Assembly: GCA_900541885.1 (NCBI GenBank)
Contig: UQKW01000004.1
Coordinates: 61,980 to 125,979 of the forward strand
DNA: 64,000 nucleotides
Direction of reading: 5' to 3'
DNA from: an uncultured Collinsella sp.
GTDB lineage: Bacteria; Actinomycetota; Coriobacteriia; Coriobacteriales; Coriobacteriaceae
Every line of letters begins with the position of its first letter. Within the stretch, counting starts at the first letter, position 1. The notes beneath the pieces were generated by a model, which was not told the origin of the DNA, ran no database searches, and was given only the letters and a program-made list of their open reading frames with translations. This document shows positions 51,016 to 59,725 of this stretch, in pieces. The position numbers and the translations under genes are program-made.

Positions 51016-51747
51016 ATGGCGATCGGAGCGCGTAAGCAACCGCTGTACGATCAGCTGGTCGATATTCTGACCGAAAAGATTGACCATGAATATCGCGCCG
51101 GTGACATGATTCCTTCCGAGCGCGAACTTTCGGAGCGCTATGGTCTCTCGCGCACTACGGTACGCCTGGCTCTGCAGGAACTGGAGCGTTTAGGACTGGT
51201 GGTTCGGCAGCACGGTCGCGGTACCTTTGTGACCGACCGTTCGGCAAAGGCAACCAATCTTATGCAGTCCTACAGCTTTACCGAGCAGATGCGCGCGATG
51301 GGTCGCGACCCCGAGACCACGATTCTCGAGTTTTGCGAGATGGAGGCCGATAAGAATCTGGCCGAGCATATGGGATTGCGTATCGGTGATCGCATTTTTA
51401 AGCTTAAGCGCCTTCGTTCTGCCGACAACATGCCCATGATGGTCGAACGCAGCTATCTACCGGTTCGTCAATTTCTGTCCCTAAAGCGACCGCTGCTGGA
51501 GCGCAAGCCGCTTTACGATGTGATTGAGCAAGACTTTCAGCAAAAGATACGCGTGGCTGAAGAGGAGTTCTATGCGAGCATAGCCCGTCCCACCGACGCC
51601 CACCTTTTGGGAATTGTCGAGGGCTCGCCTGTGCTCGATTTGGTCAGGACTACGTATAACGAGTCAAACGAGGTTGTGGAGTATACACTCTCGGTTGCTC
51701 GTGCCGATCAGTTTAAATACAAAGTTTACCACCAGCGTAGCAACTAG
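51016..51747 (+). CDS. GntR-family regulator, NagR/DasR-like
   Basis: A 243-residue HutC-subfamily repressor: winged HTH at residues 9-75 ([50 protein letters not shown] in outline) and a UTRA domain (about 95-240) that in NagR binds glucosamine- or GlcNAc-6-phosphate. It sits between the PTS operon and agaS, both of which carry a shared NagR-like operator. AGGGAGG lies upstream of the ATG. Confidence 0.88.
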   Translation: MAIGARKQPLYDQLVDILTEKIDHEYRAGDMIPSERELSERYGLSRTTVRLALQELERLGLVVRQHGRGTFVTDRSAKATNLMQSYSFTEQMRAMGRDPETTILEFCEMEADKNLAEHMGLRIGDRIFKLKRLRSADNMPMMVERSYLPVRQFLSLKRPLLERKPLYDVIEQDFQQKIRVAEEEFYASIARPTDAHLLGIVEGSPVLDLVRTTYNESNEVVEYTLSVARADQFKYKVYHQRSN

Positions 51748-51785
51748 TGTCCGCATCGTTTCCATATGGTGATTCTTTGCATTTA

Positions 51786-51822
51786 ACTGGTTACTACCAG
51801 ATAACCAACCGAAGTGTATAAT
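51786..51822 (+). promoter_or_regulatory. agaS promoter with NagR/DasR-like operator
   Basis: ACTGGTTACTACCAGA (51786-51801) has the same 13-mer as the site at 47494 and covers the expected -35 position. The -10 box is TATAAT at 51817-51822. Binding would block polymerase. Confidence 0.65.
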
Positions 51823-51861
51823 TGCACGTCAGAGGATTACTTCTAGAGAGAGGTATTAGAA

Positions 51862-53028
51862 ATGTTCGAGAAGAGTGTCGAGGAGCTCACCGAGCTCGGC
51901 GCCCAGATCACCACGGCCGAGATTGCTCAGCAGCCCGAGCTTTGGCGTGATACGCTCAACATCTATCGCGAGAACAAGGAGGCCATCGAGGCCTTCCTGG
52001 CCGAGGCTCGTGCTATGGGCGAGGGCCGTCTGTCCGTTGTCTTCACCGGTGCCGGTACGTCCGACTACGTTGGCGATACCTGCGCCCCGTACCTGCGTCA
52101 CGCTGGCAACACTGATCTCTACGACTTTAAGCCCATCGCCACGACCGACATCGTGAGCGCTCCGCGCGATTTCCTGCGCGCCGAGGATCCCACGCTCGTG
52201 GTTTCCTTTGCCCGCTCTGGCAACAGCCCCGAGAGCCTTGCCGCCGTTGCCGTTGCCAAGGAGCTCGTCCACAACGTCAAGTTCCTCAACATCACCTGCG
52301 CTCCCGAGGGCAAGCTCGCCGTTGAGTCTGCCGATGATCCCAATGCGCTGACGCTGCTCATTCCGCGCGCCAACGACAAGGGCTTCGCCATGACCGGTTC
52401 TTATTCCTGCATGACCCTGCTTTCCACCCTTATTTTCGACACTGCCTCTGACGAGCAGAAGGCCGAGTGGGTCGAGACCATCGCCAAGATGGGCGAGGAG
52501 GTCATCGCTCGTGAGCCTGAGATCGCCGATTACCTGGCTGGCGACTTCAACCGCGTGACCTACTTGGGCTCTGGCTCCTTCGGTGGCCTTGCCCAGGAGA
52601 GCCAGCTCAAGATCCTCGAGCTCGCTCACGGTCTGGTCGCTACTTCCTACGACACCTCCATGGGCTATCGTCATGGACCTAAGTCCTTCGTCGACGATAA
52701 GACGCTCGTCTTCGTGTTCGTCAACAACGACGCCTACACCCGTCAGTACGACATCGACATCCTCAACGAGATCGGTGGCGACAAGATCGCTCAGCACACC
52801 GTCGCCGTTCAGCAGGAAGGTGCCACCGTCTATGAGGGTGAGTCCTTCACCTTTAAGGGCTACGAGGCGCTTCCCGAGGGCTACCTTGCTCTGCCGTTCG
52901 TGATGTTTGCCCAGGCTATCAGCCTGCTCAACTCCGTGCGCGTGGGCAACACGCCCGATACGCCGAGCCCCACCGGCACGGTCAACCGCGTGGTTAAGGG
53001 CGTGACGATTCACCCCTTCACCGCTTAA
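51862..53028 (+). CDS. agaS: Sugar isomerase/deaminase AgaS (SIS domain)
   Basis: AgaS converts galactosamine-6-phosphate (or glucosamine-6-phosphate) to the ketose phosphate with release of ammonia. The 388 residues contain two SIS domains; the first is marked by VVFTGAGTSDYVGDT and VVSFARSGNSPESLAA. The second contains YLGSGSFGGLAQESQLKILELA and YRHGPKSFVDDKT. It follows its own promoter and operator and is closed by a terminator, before nagA. Confidence 0.92.
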   Translation: MFEKSVEELTELGAQITTAEIAQQPELWRDTLNIYRENKEAIEAFLAEARAMGEGRLSVVFTGAGTSDYVGDTCAPYLRHAGNTDLYDFKPIATTDIVSAPRDFLRAEDPTLVVSFARSGNSPESLAAVAVAKELVHNVKFLNITCAPEGKLAVESADDPNALTLLIPRANDKGFAMTGSYSCMTLLSTLIFDTASDEQKAEWVETIAKMGEEVIAREPEIADYLAGDFNRVTYLGSGSFGGLAQESQLKILELAHGLVATSYDTSMGYRHGPKSFVDDKTLVFVFVNNDAYTRQYDIDILNEIGGDKIAQHTVAVQQEGATVYEGESFTFKGYEALPEGYLALPFVMFAQAISLLNSVRVGNTPDTPSPTGTVNRVVKGVTIHPFTA

Positions 53029-53046
53029 TCGCGTCCCCCTGTAAGG

Positions 53047-53084
53047 GCGCCCGTCCGCTCATAACGGCGGGCGGGCGCTTTTTG
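53047..53084 (+). terminator. Terminator after agaS
   Basis: GCGCCCGTCCGC pairs with GCGGGCGGGCGC (one G.T pair), followed by TTTTTG. Confidence 0.8.
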
Positions 53085-53145
53085 TTTTACGTGAGCTGGG
53101 TATAAGCAACACCACAGTCAACTGCTTTAGAAGCGAGGAGTGCAT

Positions 53146-54315
53146 ATGAGCACGTACGCAATTAAGGCTGACAAGTTCTTCTTGCCGGCAGGCCCGCAAC
53201 TGGGCGGCTATCTTATGGTCGAGGATGGCGTCTTTGGCGCCTGGCAGGCCGATGAGCCCTCTTGCGAGATTAAGGACTACACGGGATCGTGGATCGCACC
53301 GGGTATGGTCGATACTCACATCCATGGCTTCTACAACCACTCAACTACCGATAACGATCCCGAGGGCATCGATATCAGCTCGACCGAACTCGCCCGTCGC
53401 GGTACCACCAGCTGGCTGCCCACGACGTTCACCGATGGCGTCGAGCAGATCAAGGACGCCTGCGCCGCCATCGCCCAGGCGGACGAGGGTCGCGGCCCCG
53501 ACTTCTGCGGTGCTCGCATTCAGGGCATCTACCTGGAGGGCCCCTTCTTTACCATGAAGCACGTGGGCGCGCAGAACCCCGCTTATCTGATCGATCCCTC
53601 CGAGGAGGTCTTCGACCAGTGGCAGGAAGCTGCGGGTGGTCGCATCGTTAAGAGCGCCATGGCGGCCGAGCGCGACGGTGCCGCTGCTTATGCGGCTGCT
53701 CTGAACGCCAAGGGTGTGGTGACCAGCATCGGTCACTCCGACGCCACCTACGATGAGTGCATCGCCGCCATCAACGCCGGTGCCAGCTGCTTTACGCATA
53801 CCTATAACGGCCAGCGCGGACTGCATCACCGTGAGCCCGGTGTCGTGGGTGCTGCCATGTCCACGCCCGAGACCTACGCCGAGATCATCTGTGACGGCAA
53901 GCACGTTAACCCTGCCGCCATCAAGGCGCTGCTGCAGGCAAAGGGCTGGCAACACACGGTGCTCATCACTGACTGCCTGGGTTGCGGCGGCATGCCCGAG
54001 GGCAGCTACACCAGTGGTGGCATGGACGTCATCATGAAGGACAACCTGTGCTGGCTCGCCGACGGCAAGAGCATTGCCGGCTCGGTGCTCACGCTTGCCC
54101 AGGGCGTCAAGAACATCGTTGACTGGGGCATCGCCAGCGCCGATATCGCCATTCGCATGGCAACCGAGGTGCCGGCACGCTCCGCGCACATCGAGGATAA
54201 GTGCGGCAGCATCATGCCGGGTCGCGACGCCGACTTTGTCGTGTTCGACCATGAGCTTACCCTCGTCGAGACGTATGTTGGCGGCCAGAGCGTCGGCAAC
54301 GCCTTTACCGAGTAA
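53146..54315 (+). CDS. nagA: N-acetylglucosamine-6-phosphate deacetylase
   Basis: NagA removes the acetyl group from GlcNAc-6-phosphate (or GalNAc-6-phosphate for the AgaA type). The 389-residue amidohydrolase shows the metal motif VDTHIHGFYNH, LEGPFF, SIGHSDAT, CFTHTYNGQRG and ITDCLGCGG (catalytic Asp). GAGGAG precedes ATG 53146. A copy of its last 43 codons is left at 57043-57174, downstream of the PfkB kinase. Confidence 0.94.
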   Translation: MSTYAIKADKFFLPAGPQLGGYLMVEDGVFGAWQADEPSCEIKDYTGSWIAPGMVDTHIHGFYNHSTTDNDPEGIDISSTELARRGTTSWLPTTFTDGVEQIKDACAAIAQADEGRGPDFCGARIQGIYLEGPFFTMKHVGAQNPAYLIDPSEEVFDQWQEAAGGRIVKSAMAAERDGAAAYAAALNAKGVVTSIGHSDATYDECIAAINAGASCFTHTYNGQRGLHHREPGVVGAAMSTPETYAEIICDGKHVNPAAIKALLQAKGWQHTVLITDCLGCGGMPEGSYTSGGMDVIMKDNLCWLADGKSIAGSVLTLAQGVKNIVDWGIASADIAIRMATEVPARSAHIEDKCGSIMPGRDADFVVFDHELTLVETYVGGQSVGNAFTE

Positions 54316-54390
54316 CGATAGAAAAAGACGGCGGGCCCGAATCTGCTCGGACCCGCCGTATGGGTTAAACGCTCAAAAGCACCTTCACAG

Positions 54391-54975
54391 TTACAGCTTG
54401 TTAGCGATCTTCTTTGCCGTGCGCTTGACGCCGGCCACCAGGCCTCCTGCAGGATGCTCCTTCTCGTATGCTAGGCGCTTCTCGCGCTTGGCGTACTCTT
54501 CGACGATGATGTCGCCATACTCGTCTTCGATCTTGTCGAAGAAGTCGACGGCGCCCTTAATTTCCTCAGCGGTCGGGTGTCCCTTTTGGACACCGCCGGT
54601 GAGTTTGAACGGCCCCCACGTATCAAAGCCGGGGCAGCCGTAGACACCCATAAAGATGGCCTGCCTCATGCGGCAGATGCCATCGATATCCTTGCCGTAC
54701 CACTTGTTTTTGCCACCGTAGGTCATAAGGCCAAACACCTTGTCCTGCGGCTGCAGCACGTTAGTGAGCACGCGTGCCATGTCCTTGTCGATCTCGGAGT
54801 AATAGATGCCCGTGGCGACACCGATCAGATGATATTCGTGCAGGTTGGGATACTCGTTTTTACCGAGCGTCTTCACATCGAGGGTATCGATCTCGGGGTG
54901 TGCCTCGACGATGGCGTCCACGAGCTTTTTCGTATTGCCGTGATGGCGCGAGGCGTAGAGGATGATGGTTCGCAT
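54391..54975 (-). CDS. Flavodoxin-domain protein
   Basis: A 194-residue protein with the flavodoxin fold. The phosphate loop is ILYASRHHGNTKKLV; IYYSEIDKDM and GLMTYGGKNKWYG are later flavin-side segments. A basic, helical tail follows (AKREKRLAYEKE). The start at 54975 is preceded by GAAAGG; the frame is open further upstream but that part is not protein-like. It probably carries electrons in anaerobic metabolism. It is convergent with nagA. Confidence 0.88.
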   Translation of the reverse strand: MRTIILYASRHHGNTKKLVDAIVEAHPEIDTLDVKTLGKNEYPNLHEYHLIGVATGIYYSEIDKDMARVLTNVLQPQDKVFGLMTYGGKNKWYGKDIDGICRMRQAIFMGVYGCPGFDTWGPFKLTGGVQKGHPTAEEIKGAVDFFDKIEDEYGDIIVEEYAKREKRLAYEKEHPAGGLVAGVKRTAKKIANKL

Positions 54976-55132
54976 AAGAAGGCCTTTCAGCTGTAATTGC
55001 ATCAATGTCTGTATGGTACCCCGTTGCATGGCTGGGATACCGGACGTATCGATGAACGTGCGGGTTTGTCCTTTGGTCAGGGCCGAGACGGGTTCTTGCG
55101 AGCAAAAAAGCAGTTGTTCGAAAGGATGGGCA

Positions 55133-56014
55133 ATGGAATACGCTCTCTCCAACGATTCGATTTCTATTAAGGTGTCCACGGCTGGTGGTTCGTTTACCTC
55201 GATTGAGGCCGGAGGTCGCGAGTACTTGTGGCAGGGCGATCCCGCCGTGTGGTCCGGCCAGGCACCGATTTGCTTCCCGATTTGCGGAGGCTTGCGCGAC
55301 AACAGCGCCATGACATTTGCCGGGCATCATGTAAAGCTCGCTCGCCACGGGTTTGCGCGCAAACAGGAGTGGAAGCTGCTGAGCCAAGGCGAGAACGAGT
55401 TGGCGATGTGCCTGGCTTCGGAGGATAACGCCGCGCTGCTGAGCGATTATCCGTACCCGTTTAAGCTTGTCGCTCGTTATACGCTTGAGGGGGATGCCGT
55501 GCGCGTCTCCTATGAGGTGACCAACGAGGGAACCGAGGACATGCCGTTCTTTATCGGCGGTCATCCCGGCTTTAGGTGTCCGCTCGATGAGGGCGAGGCC
55601 TATACGGACTACGAGTTGCGCTTTGAGAAAGACGAGGCTGCGGAGCTCTGCACCGCCGTTCCCTCGACTGGATTGATTGACGTGGCAAACCGCTCCAAGA
55701 ACCCCATGGTGGGAAAGACGCTGCCCCTGTCGCACGAGCTCTTCGATTTTGCGGAGACCATCTTTGACGTGCTCGAGAGCCGCCAGGTCACGCTTTCTAA
55801 GAAGGGGGAGGACAAGGGCGTTCGCCTGAGCTTCGAGGGCTTCCCGTATCTCATTGTGTGGAGTAAGCCCGAGGGCGATTTTGTGGCAGTTGAACCCTGG
55901 GGCGGCCTCTCGACCTGCTCCGATGAGGACGACGTACTTGAGCATAAGCGCGGCTGCCTTGTCGCCAAGCCCAAGGAGACCGTCGTTCGCTCGTTCACGA
56001 TTGAGATTCTGTAA
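55133..56014 (+). CDS. Aldose 1-epimerase-like (galactose mutarotase family, LacX-like)
   Basis: A 293-residue galactose-mutarotase-fold protein of the LacX/YihR-like group. Typical parts are GQAPICFPICGGLRD, HGFARKQEW and FFIGGHPGFRCPL. The catalytic Glu is probably in FVAVEPWGGLST. It lies among amino-sugar/galactose genes, so it may interconvert sugar anomers before or after uptake. GGAT/AAAGGA upstream supports ATG 55133. Confidence 0.88.
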   Translation: MEYALSNDSISIKVSTAGGSFTSIEAGGREYLWQGDPAVWSGQAPICFPICGGLRDNSAMTFAGHHVKLARHGFARKQEWKLLSQGENELAMCLASEDNAALLSDYPYPFKLVARYTLEGDAVRVSYEVTNEGTEDMPFFIGGHPGFRCPLDEGEAYTDYELRFEKDEAAELCTAVPSTGLIDVANRSKNPMVGKTLPLSHELFDFAETIFDVLESRQVTLSKKGEDKGVRLSFEGFPYLIVWSKPEGDFVAVEPWGGLSTCSDEDDVLEHKRGCLVAKPKETVVRSFTIEIL

Positions 56015-56073
56015 TTCCGTTTTGTCGACTCGTATCGCGAGGCACAAGGAGCCTGCGAGATAAGGAGCTAAAA

Positions 56074-57009
56074 ATGATCCTCACCGTTACGATGAACCCG
56101 TCTGTCGATACGCGCTATCAGCTCGATGAGCTCATTATCGACGACGTCAACCGCGTGACGCCCGAAAAGACCGCCGGCGGCAAGGGCCTCAACGTGGCCC
56201 GTGTGCTGGGTCAGCTGGGCGACGACGTTGTGGCAACCGGTCTGCTCGGCGGCCACATGGGCGCCTACATGGCTGAGCTCATGGACGCCAACGGTATTAA
56301 CAACGACTTTGTGCCCATCAAGGGCGAGACTCGCATTTGCCTCAACATCCTCCACGCCGGCAACCAGACCGAGCTGCTCGAGAGTGGCCCGGCAATTGCC
56401 CCCGAGGAACTCGATGCCTTTACCGCCAAGTTTACTGAGCTTGCGGGCAAGGCCGACGTCGTCACCATTTCGGGTTCTCTGCCCCGCGGTGTCGAGGCAG
56501 ACTACTATGCCAAGATCACGGGCATTGCCGAGAACGCCGGCGCCAAGGTGCTGCTCGATACCTCAGGTGCTTCGCTCGAGGCCGCCCTTAAGTCCGAAAT
56601 TAAGCCCGAGCTGGTCAAGCCTAACCTGACCGAGATCAACGGCCTTCTGGGCACGAGCTTTACCACCGACGATGTGGACGAGCTCCGCGCCGCGCTCGCT
56701 TCTGACGCCCGCTTCTCCGATATCCCCTGGGTCGTCGTGTCCATGGGCGCTGCCGGCTCCGTTGGCTTCCACAATGGCCGTGCGTTCCGCGCAAAGACGC
56801 CCGATATCCCTGCCGTTAACGCCACGGGCTCTGGTGACTCCACTATCGCTGGCTTCGCGCATGCCATTGCTGCTGGCGCAGACGACGAGACGGTGCTGCG
56901 TACCGCCAACACCTGCGGCAAGCTCAATGCCATGGATCCCATGACTGGCCATCTGGTCATGGACCGTTGGGACGAGGTCTACAACGGCGTTGTCGTGACC
57001 GAGCTGTAA
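56074..57009 (+). CDS. PfkB-family hexose-phosphate kinase, probable tagatose-6-phosphate kinase
   Basis: A 311-residue PfkB kinase like LacC/FruK. The N-terminal MILTVTMNPSVDTRY and GGKGLNVARVL are the substrate motif of this branch; the anion hole and catalytic Asp are in NATGSGDSTIAGF. In the AgaS route, tagatose-6-phosphate made from galactosamine-6-phosphate is phosphorylated to the 1,6-bisphosphate, which fits the location. Fructose-1-phosphate is the alternative. No aldolase gene is next to it. Confidence 0.9.
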   Translation: MILTVTMNPSVDTRYQLDELIIDDVNRVTPEKTAGGKGLNVARVLGQLGDDVVATGLLGGHMGAYMAELMDANGINNDFVPIKGETRICLNILHAGNQTELLESGPAIAPEELDAFTAKFTELAGKADVVTISGSLPRGVEADYYAKITGIAENAGAKVLLDTSGASLEAALKSEIKPELVKPNLTEINGLLGTSFTTDDVDELRAALASDARFSDIPWVVVSMGAAGSVGFHNGRAFRAKTPDIPAVNATGSGDSTIAGFAHAIAAGADDETVLRTANTCGKLNAMDPMTGHLVMDRWDEVYNGVVVTEL

Positions 57010-57042
57010 AAGCTTGGGCGTCGGCCCCGGCATTGCTTGCTA

Positions 57043-57174
57043 GCTCATGTCGACGACAAGTGCGGTAGCATTATGCTGGGGCGCGACGCCGAGTTTGTCG
57101 TGTTCAATCCCGACCTTACCCTGGTCGAGGCGTATGTGGGTGGCAACAGCGTCGGTAACGCGTTTGCCGAGTAG
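57043..57174 (+). pseudogene. nagA: Remnant of nagA (C-terminal 43 codons)
   Basis: Translation gives a continuous match to the C-terminus of NagA at 53146-54315: DKCGSIMLGRDAEFVVF...LTLVEAYVGGNSVGNAFAE, ending at a stop codon. It has no start and most of the enzyme is missing. It begins 34 bp after the kinase stop and ends 32 bp before the YhcH gene. It shows that a second nagA (or a duplicated segment) once lay here and was deleted. Confidence 0.85.
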
Positions 57175-57206
57175 CCGCCAAGGAAACGATCCGAGAGGGG
57201 ATTTAG

Positions 57207-57680
57207 ATGATTTACGGTGCACTGGGCGATATCGAGGAGTACCGCGGAATGCTCAAGGGCCTCGACGTGCTGATCGACTGGCTCGAGGAGAACGACCCGG
57301 CAGAGCTCGAGGTCGGCAGCCATCCGATTCTGGGCGACAAGGTCTATGCGAACGTCATGGCTCCCACGACGCGTCCCGAGGCCGAGGCTCACTATGAGAC
57401 GCATCAGCGCTATCACGACCTGCAGATCGATGTCGAGGGTCGCGAGGCCTTTAAGGTCGCCACGGGCAGCCTGACGCTGGTCCAGGAGTTTGACGAGAAG
57501 GACGACTACGATCTGGTCGATTCCGACGCCTCGATCGCCGGCGATCTTGCCGACGATAAGTTTGCGCTGTTCGTTGCCGGCGAGCCTCATATGCCCACGC
57601 TCGAGTTCCCGGACGATGGCGCGCAGCCGGTCAAGAAGATCTGCTTTAAGCTGCTTGCAGATGCTTACTGGGAAGAGTAA
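57207..57680 (+). CDS. YhcH/YjgK/YiaL family protein
   Basis: A 157-residue cupin-like protein of the DUF386 family, found in sialic acid and other sugar operons, where a sugar-phosphate isomerase or epimerase role has been suggested. Visible: MIYGALGDIEEY, ETHQRYHDLQIDVEG (conserved His and Asp of the metal site), GEPHMPTLE and VKKICFKL. It ends the amino-sugar run and is followed by a terminator. Confidence 0.92.
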   Translation: MIYGALGDIEEYRGMLKGLDVLIDWLEENDPAELEVGSHPILGDKVYANVMAPTTRPEAEAHYETHQRYHDLQIDVEGREAFKVATGSLTLVQEFDEKDDYDLVDSDASIAGDLADDKFALFVAGEPHMPTLEFPDDGAQPVKKICFKLLADAYWEE

Positions 57681-57726
57681 CGAACTGCTCGTGAGCTAGC
57701 GTGATTTCCCTTGGGGAACGCGTTTG

Positions 57727-57777
57727 AGCCCCGCTGATCGCGGTTCCTTTGGGGATTGCGGTTGGCGGGGCTTTTGT
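57727..57777 (+). terminator. Terminator after the YhcH gene
   Basis: AGCCCCGC (57727-57734) pairs with GCGGGGCT (57765-57772) and runs into TTTTG; an inner GCGGTT/GATTGCGG part may extend it. Confidence 0.7.
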
Positions 57778-57841
57778 TGAGTAGGGGAGTTTCCGGCGGC
57801 GTTGTGCTTGGATTGGCGGATGCGCGCCCGAAATCGGCAAC

Positions 57842-57864
57842 AAAAAAGCCGCCCGAAGGCGGCT
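57842..57864 (-). terminator. Terminator of the tRNA gene
   Basis: On the minus strand AGCCGCC-TTCG-GGCGGCT is followed by TTTTTT, 11 bases after the tRNA. Confidence 0.88.
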
Positions 57865-57875
57865 ATCTTGTGCAA

Positions 57876-57951
57876 TGGAGCCAGCGACCGGGCTCGAACC
57901 GGTGACCCCCGCTTTACGAGAGCGGTGCTCTACCAACTGAGCTACGCTGGC
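57876..57951 (-). tRNA. tRNA-Thr (CGU anticodon)
   Basis: The minus strand folds as a complete cloverleaf of 76 bases with encoded CCA: acceptor GCCAGCG/CGCTGGC, D arm GCTCAGTTGGTAGAGC, anticodon loop CTCGTAA between CCGCT and AGCGG, and T arm with GGTTCGAGCCC. The anticodon CGT reads ACG (threonine). The discriminator base is T. Confidence 0.95.
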
Positions 57952-58108
57952 GGCCATGTGGTGACGCAACTGAAGCGTCAACGGCTGTCTATGATACGGG
58001 ACATCGCAAATCCGCGCAAGTGTTCTGACGGCTTTTCTCACTTTAAATGCACTAATATTGGAGACGTGATGTCTTGCTCTTACGGGTCTCAAACAGAATG
58101 GGGTGGCG

Positions 58109-58588
58109 ATGGCTCAACCCAAGATTCTTCTCACACGCATCGATGACCGGTTTATTTACGGGCAAGACGTTGAGCCGTGGAACGAAGTCGTGGGTTCCAA
58201 CCTTGTTTTAATCGTCAACGATGAGATCGCGGCGGATTCGCGCCAATGGGCACCCATGAGGGTGGCGGCGCCGGAAGGCGTTTGGACGCGGTTTTTCTCG
58301 GTGCAAAGGACCATCGACATCATTCATACCGCAACGCCGCGTCAGTGGATTCTGATCATGGTAGCCTCACCCGTCGATGCGCTCGCGCTGGTTAAGGGTG
58401 GTGTGCCGATCGCCAAGATCAGCATTGGCCATATGCGGGCAAGGGAGGGCAAACGTCCCGCAACGCCCGCAGTCGCCATAGACGACGCAGACGTCGCTGC
58501 CCTCAAAGAACTGCAGGCGCTCGGCATAGAACTAGAAATCCGTTATCTCCCCAGCTCCAATCCCGACCCCATCCAACTAGTCATTTAA
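58109..58588 (+). CDS. Solitary EIIB paralogue with active-site His replaced by Tyr
   Basis: A 159-residue protein related over its full length to the EIIB at 48385-48867 (shared LLTRID, RTIDI/KTIDV, LVKGGVPI, EGKR, LKELQALGIELEIR). At position 17 the phosphorylated His of RIDNRLVHGQ is Tyr in RIDDRFIYGQ, so normal phosphotransfer is not possible. The reading frame is intact. It stands alone, without EIIC or EIID, between the tRNA and galM. It may be a regulator or be decaying. ATG 58109 has GGGGTGG upstream. Confidence 0.85.
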   Translation: MAQPKILLTRIDDRFIYGQDVEPWNEVVGSNLVLIVNDEIAADSRQWAPMRVAAPEGVWTRFFSVQRTIDIIHTATPRQWILIMVASPVDALALVKGGVPIAKISIGHMRAREGKRPATPAVAIDDADVAALKELQALGIELEIRYLPSSNPDPIQLVI

Positions 58589-58607
58589 GAACGTCCCCAA
58601 TGACTAG
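58577..58607. repeat. GGGACG hairpin repeat, inverted copy
   Basis: CTAGTCATT (58577-58585) and AATGACTAG (58599-58607) are perfectly complementary around TAAGAACGTCCCC. It overlaps the end of the EIIB-like gene, whose last codons (LVI and stop) lie inside the left arm. Confidence 0.65.
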
Positions 58608-58672
58608 GTAGCAAAGCGCCCGTCGGCGGTGGTGCCGGCGGGCGTTGCTGTGCAATATGTTGCATTGTGGGC

Positions 58673-59725
58673 TTAGTGCCTCATAAAGTGGTACTCGATC
58701 ACATTGCTGTAGGGGTGACCCGGGCCCACAATGCCCTGCGGGAACAACGGCTGGTGCGGCGTGTCGGGGTACATCTCGGCCTCGAGAGCAAAGCCGGCGC
58801 CCCAGCCATAGTTAGCATCGTCCTTGGCGTGCTCGTCGCCCAGCCAGTTGCCGGTGTAGAGCTGCACGCCCGGGGCAGTGGTGCAGTAGTTCAGCTCGCG
58901 GCCGGTCCACATCTCCTCGACGTGCATCGCGCGGCGCAGATTGCGGCCGTACTGATAGCCATCGATGCACAGACAGTGATCGTAGCCACGGGCCTGCTTA
59001 ATCTGCGGGTCGTCGGCCTCCATGCCGGGAGCGACGGGGCGCAGCTCGCGAAAGTCAAACGGTGTTCCCTCGACCGGAGCAATCTCGCCGGTGGGGATGT
59101 TCTGCTCGTTGATGGGCAGGTAGTGGGCAGCGTTAGCAACAAAGAAGTGCTCGCAGTCCATGCCGGCGTTATGGCCGGCAAGGTTAAAGTACGTGTGGTT
59201 GGTCATGGACACGTAGGTGGCGCGGTCGCTCTCGCAGCCATACTCGATGCGGAAGACGCCGGTGCGCGTCACGGTAAAAACGGCCGTAAAGGTGCGGTTG
59301 CCGGGCAGGCCCAGCTCGCCATCCTCAAGCGAGGTGGTCATGCGCACGGCGTTGTGGACCTCGTCGAGTTCAACATCCCATGCGCGCTTGTGCAGACCAT
59401 GCTCAAGATCGCTGTGCAGGTTGTTGACGCCTTCGTTGGCCGGCATATGCCAGTCCGTGCCGGCGATGGTGATCGTGGCGCCCGCGGTGCGGTTTGCCAC
59501 GGGGCCGATGGTCGCGCCAAAGCAGGCGGGGTTGTCAAAGTAATCCTCGAGCTTATCGAAGCCCAGCACCACATCGCGCACGTTGCCGGGAATGTCGGGC
59601 ACATCGATACCAAGCACGGTGGCGCCATAGTCCATAATGCGAACGCAGATCTCGGGCCCGTTGAGGGTGTAACGATGAACGGGGGTACCGCACGGCGCGG
59701 TGCCGAAAAGCTCGGAAGTGATCAT
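58673..59725 (-). CDS. galM: Aldose 1-epimerase (galactose mutarotase)
   Basis: GalM interconverts alpha- and beta-galactose or glucose. The 350-residue protein has the family landmarks NRTAGATITIAG, NNLHSDLEHGLHKRAWD, MTNHTYFNLAGHN (catalytic His) and QLYTGNWLG; the catalytic Glu is in GFALEAEMYPD. The start at 59725 follows TAGGAACC; the frame extends 20 codons upstream without a ribosome site. It is divergent from the DeoR regulator. Confidence 0.95.
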   Translation of the reverse strand: MITSELFGTAPCGTPVHRYTLNGPEICVRIMDYGATVLGIDVPDIPGNVRDVVLGFDKLEDYFDNPACFGATIGPVANRTAGATITIAGTDWHMPANEGVNNLHSDLEHGLHKRAWDVELDEVHNAVRMTTSLEDGELGLPGNRTFTAVFTVTRTGVFRIEYGCESDRATYVSMTNHTYFNLAGHNAGMDCEHFFVANAAHYLPINEQNIPTGEIAPVEGTPFDFRELRPVAPGMEADDPQIKQARGYDHCLCIDGYQYGRNLRRAMHVEEMWTGRELNYCTTAPGVQLYTGNWLGDEHAKDDANYGWGAGFALEAEMYPDTPHQPLFPQGIVGPGHPYSNVIEYHFMRH

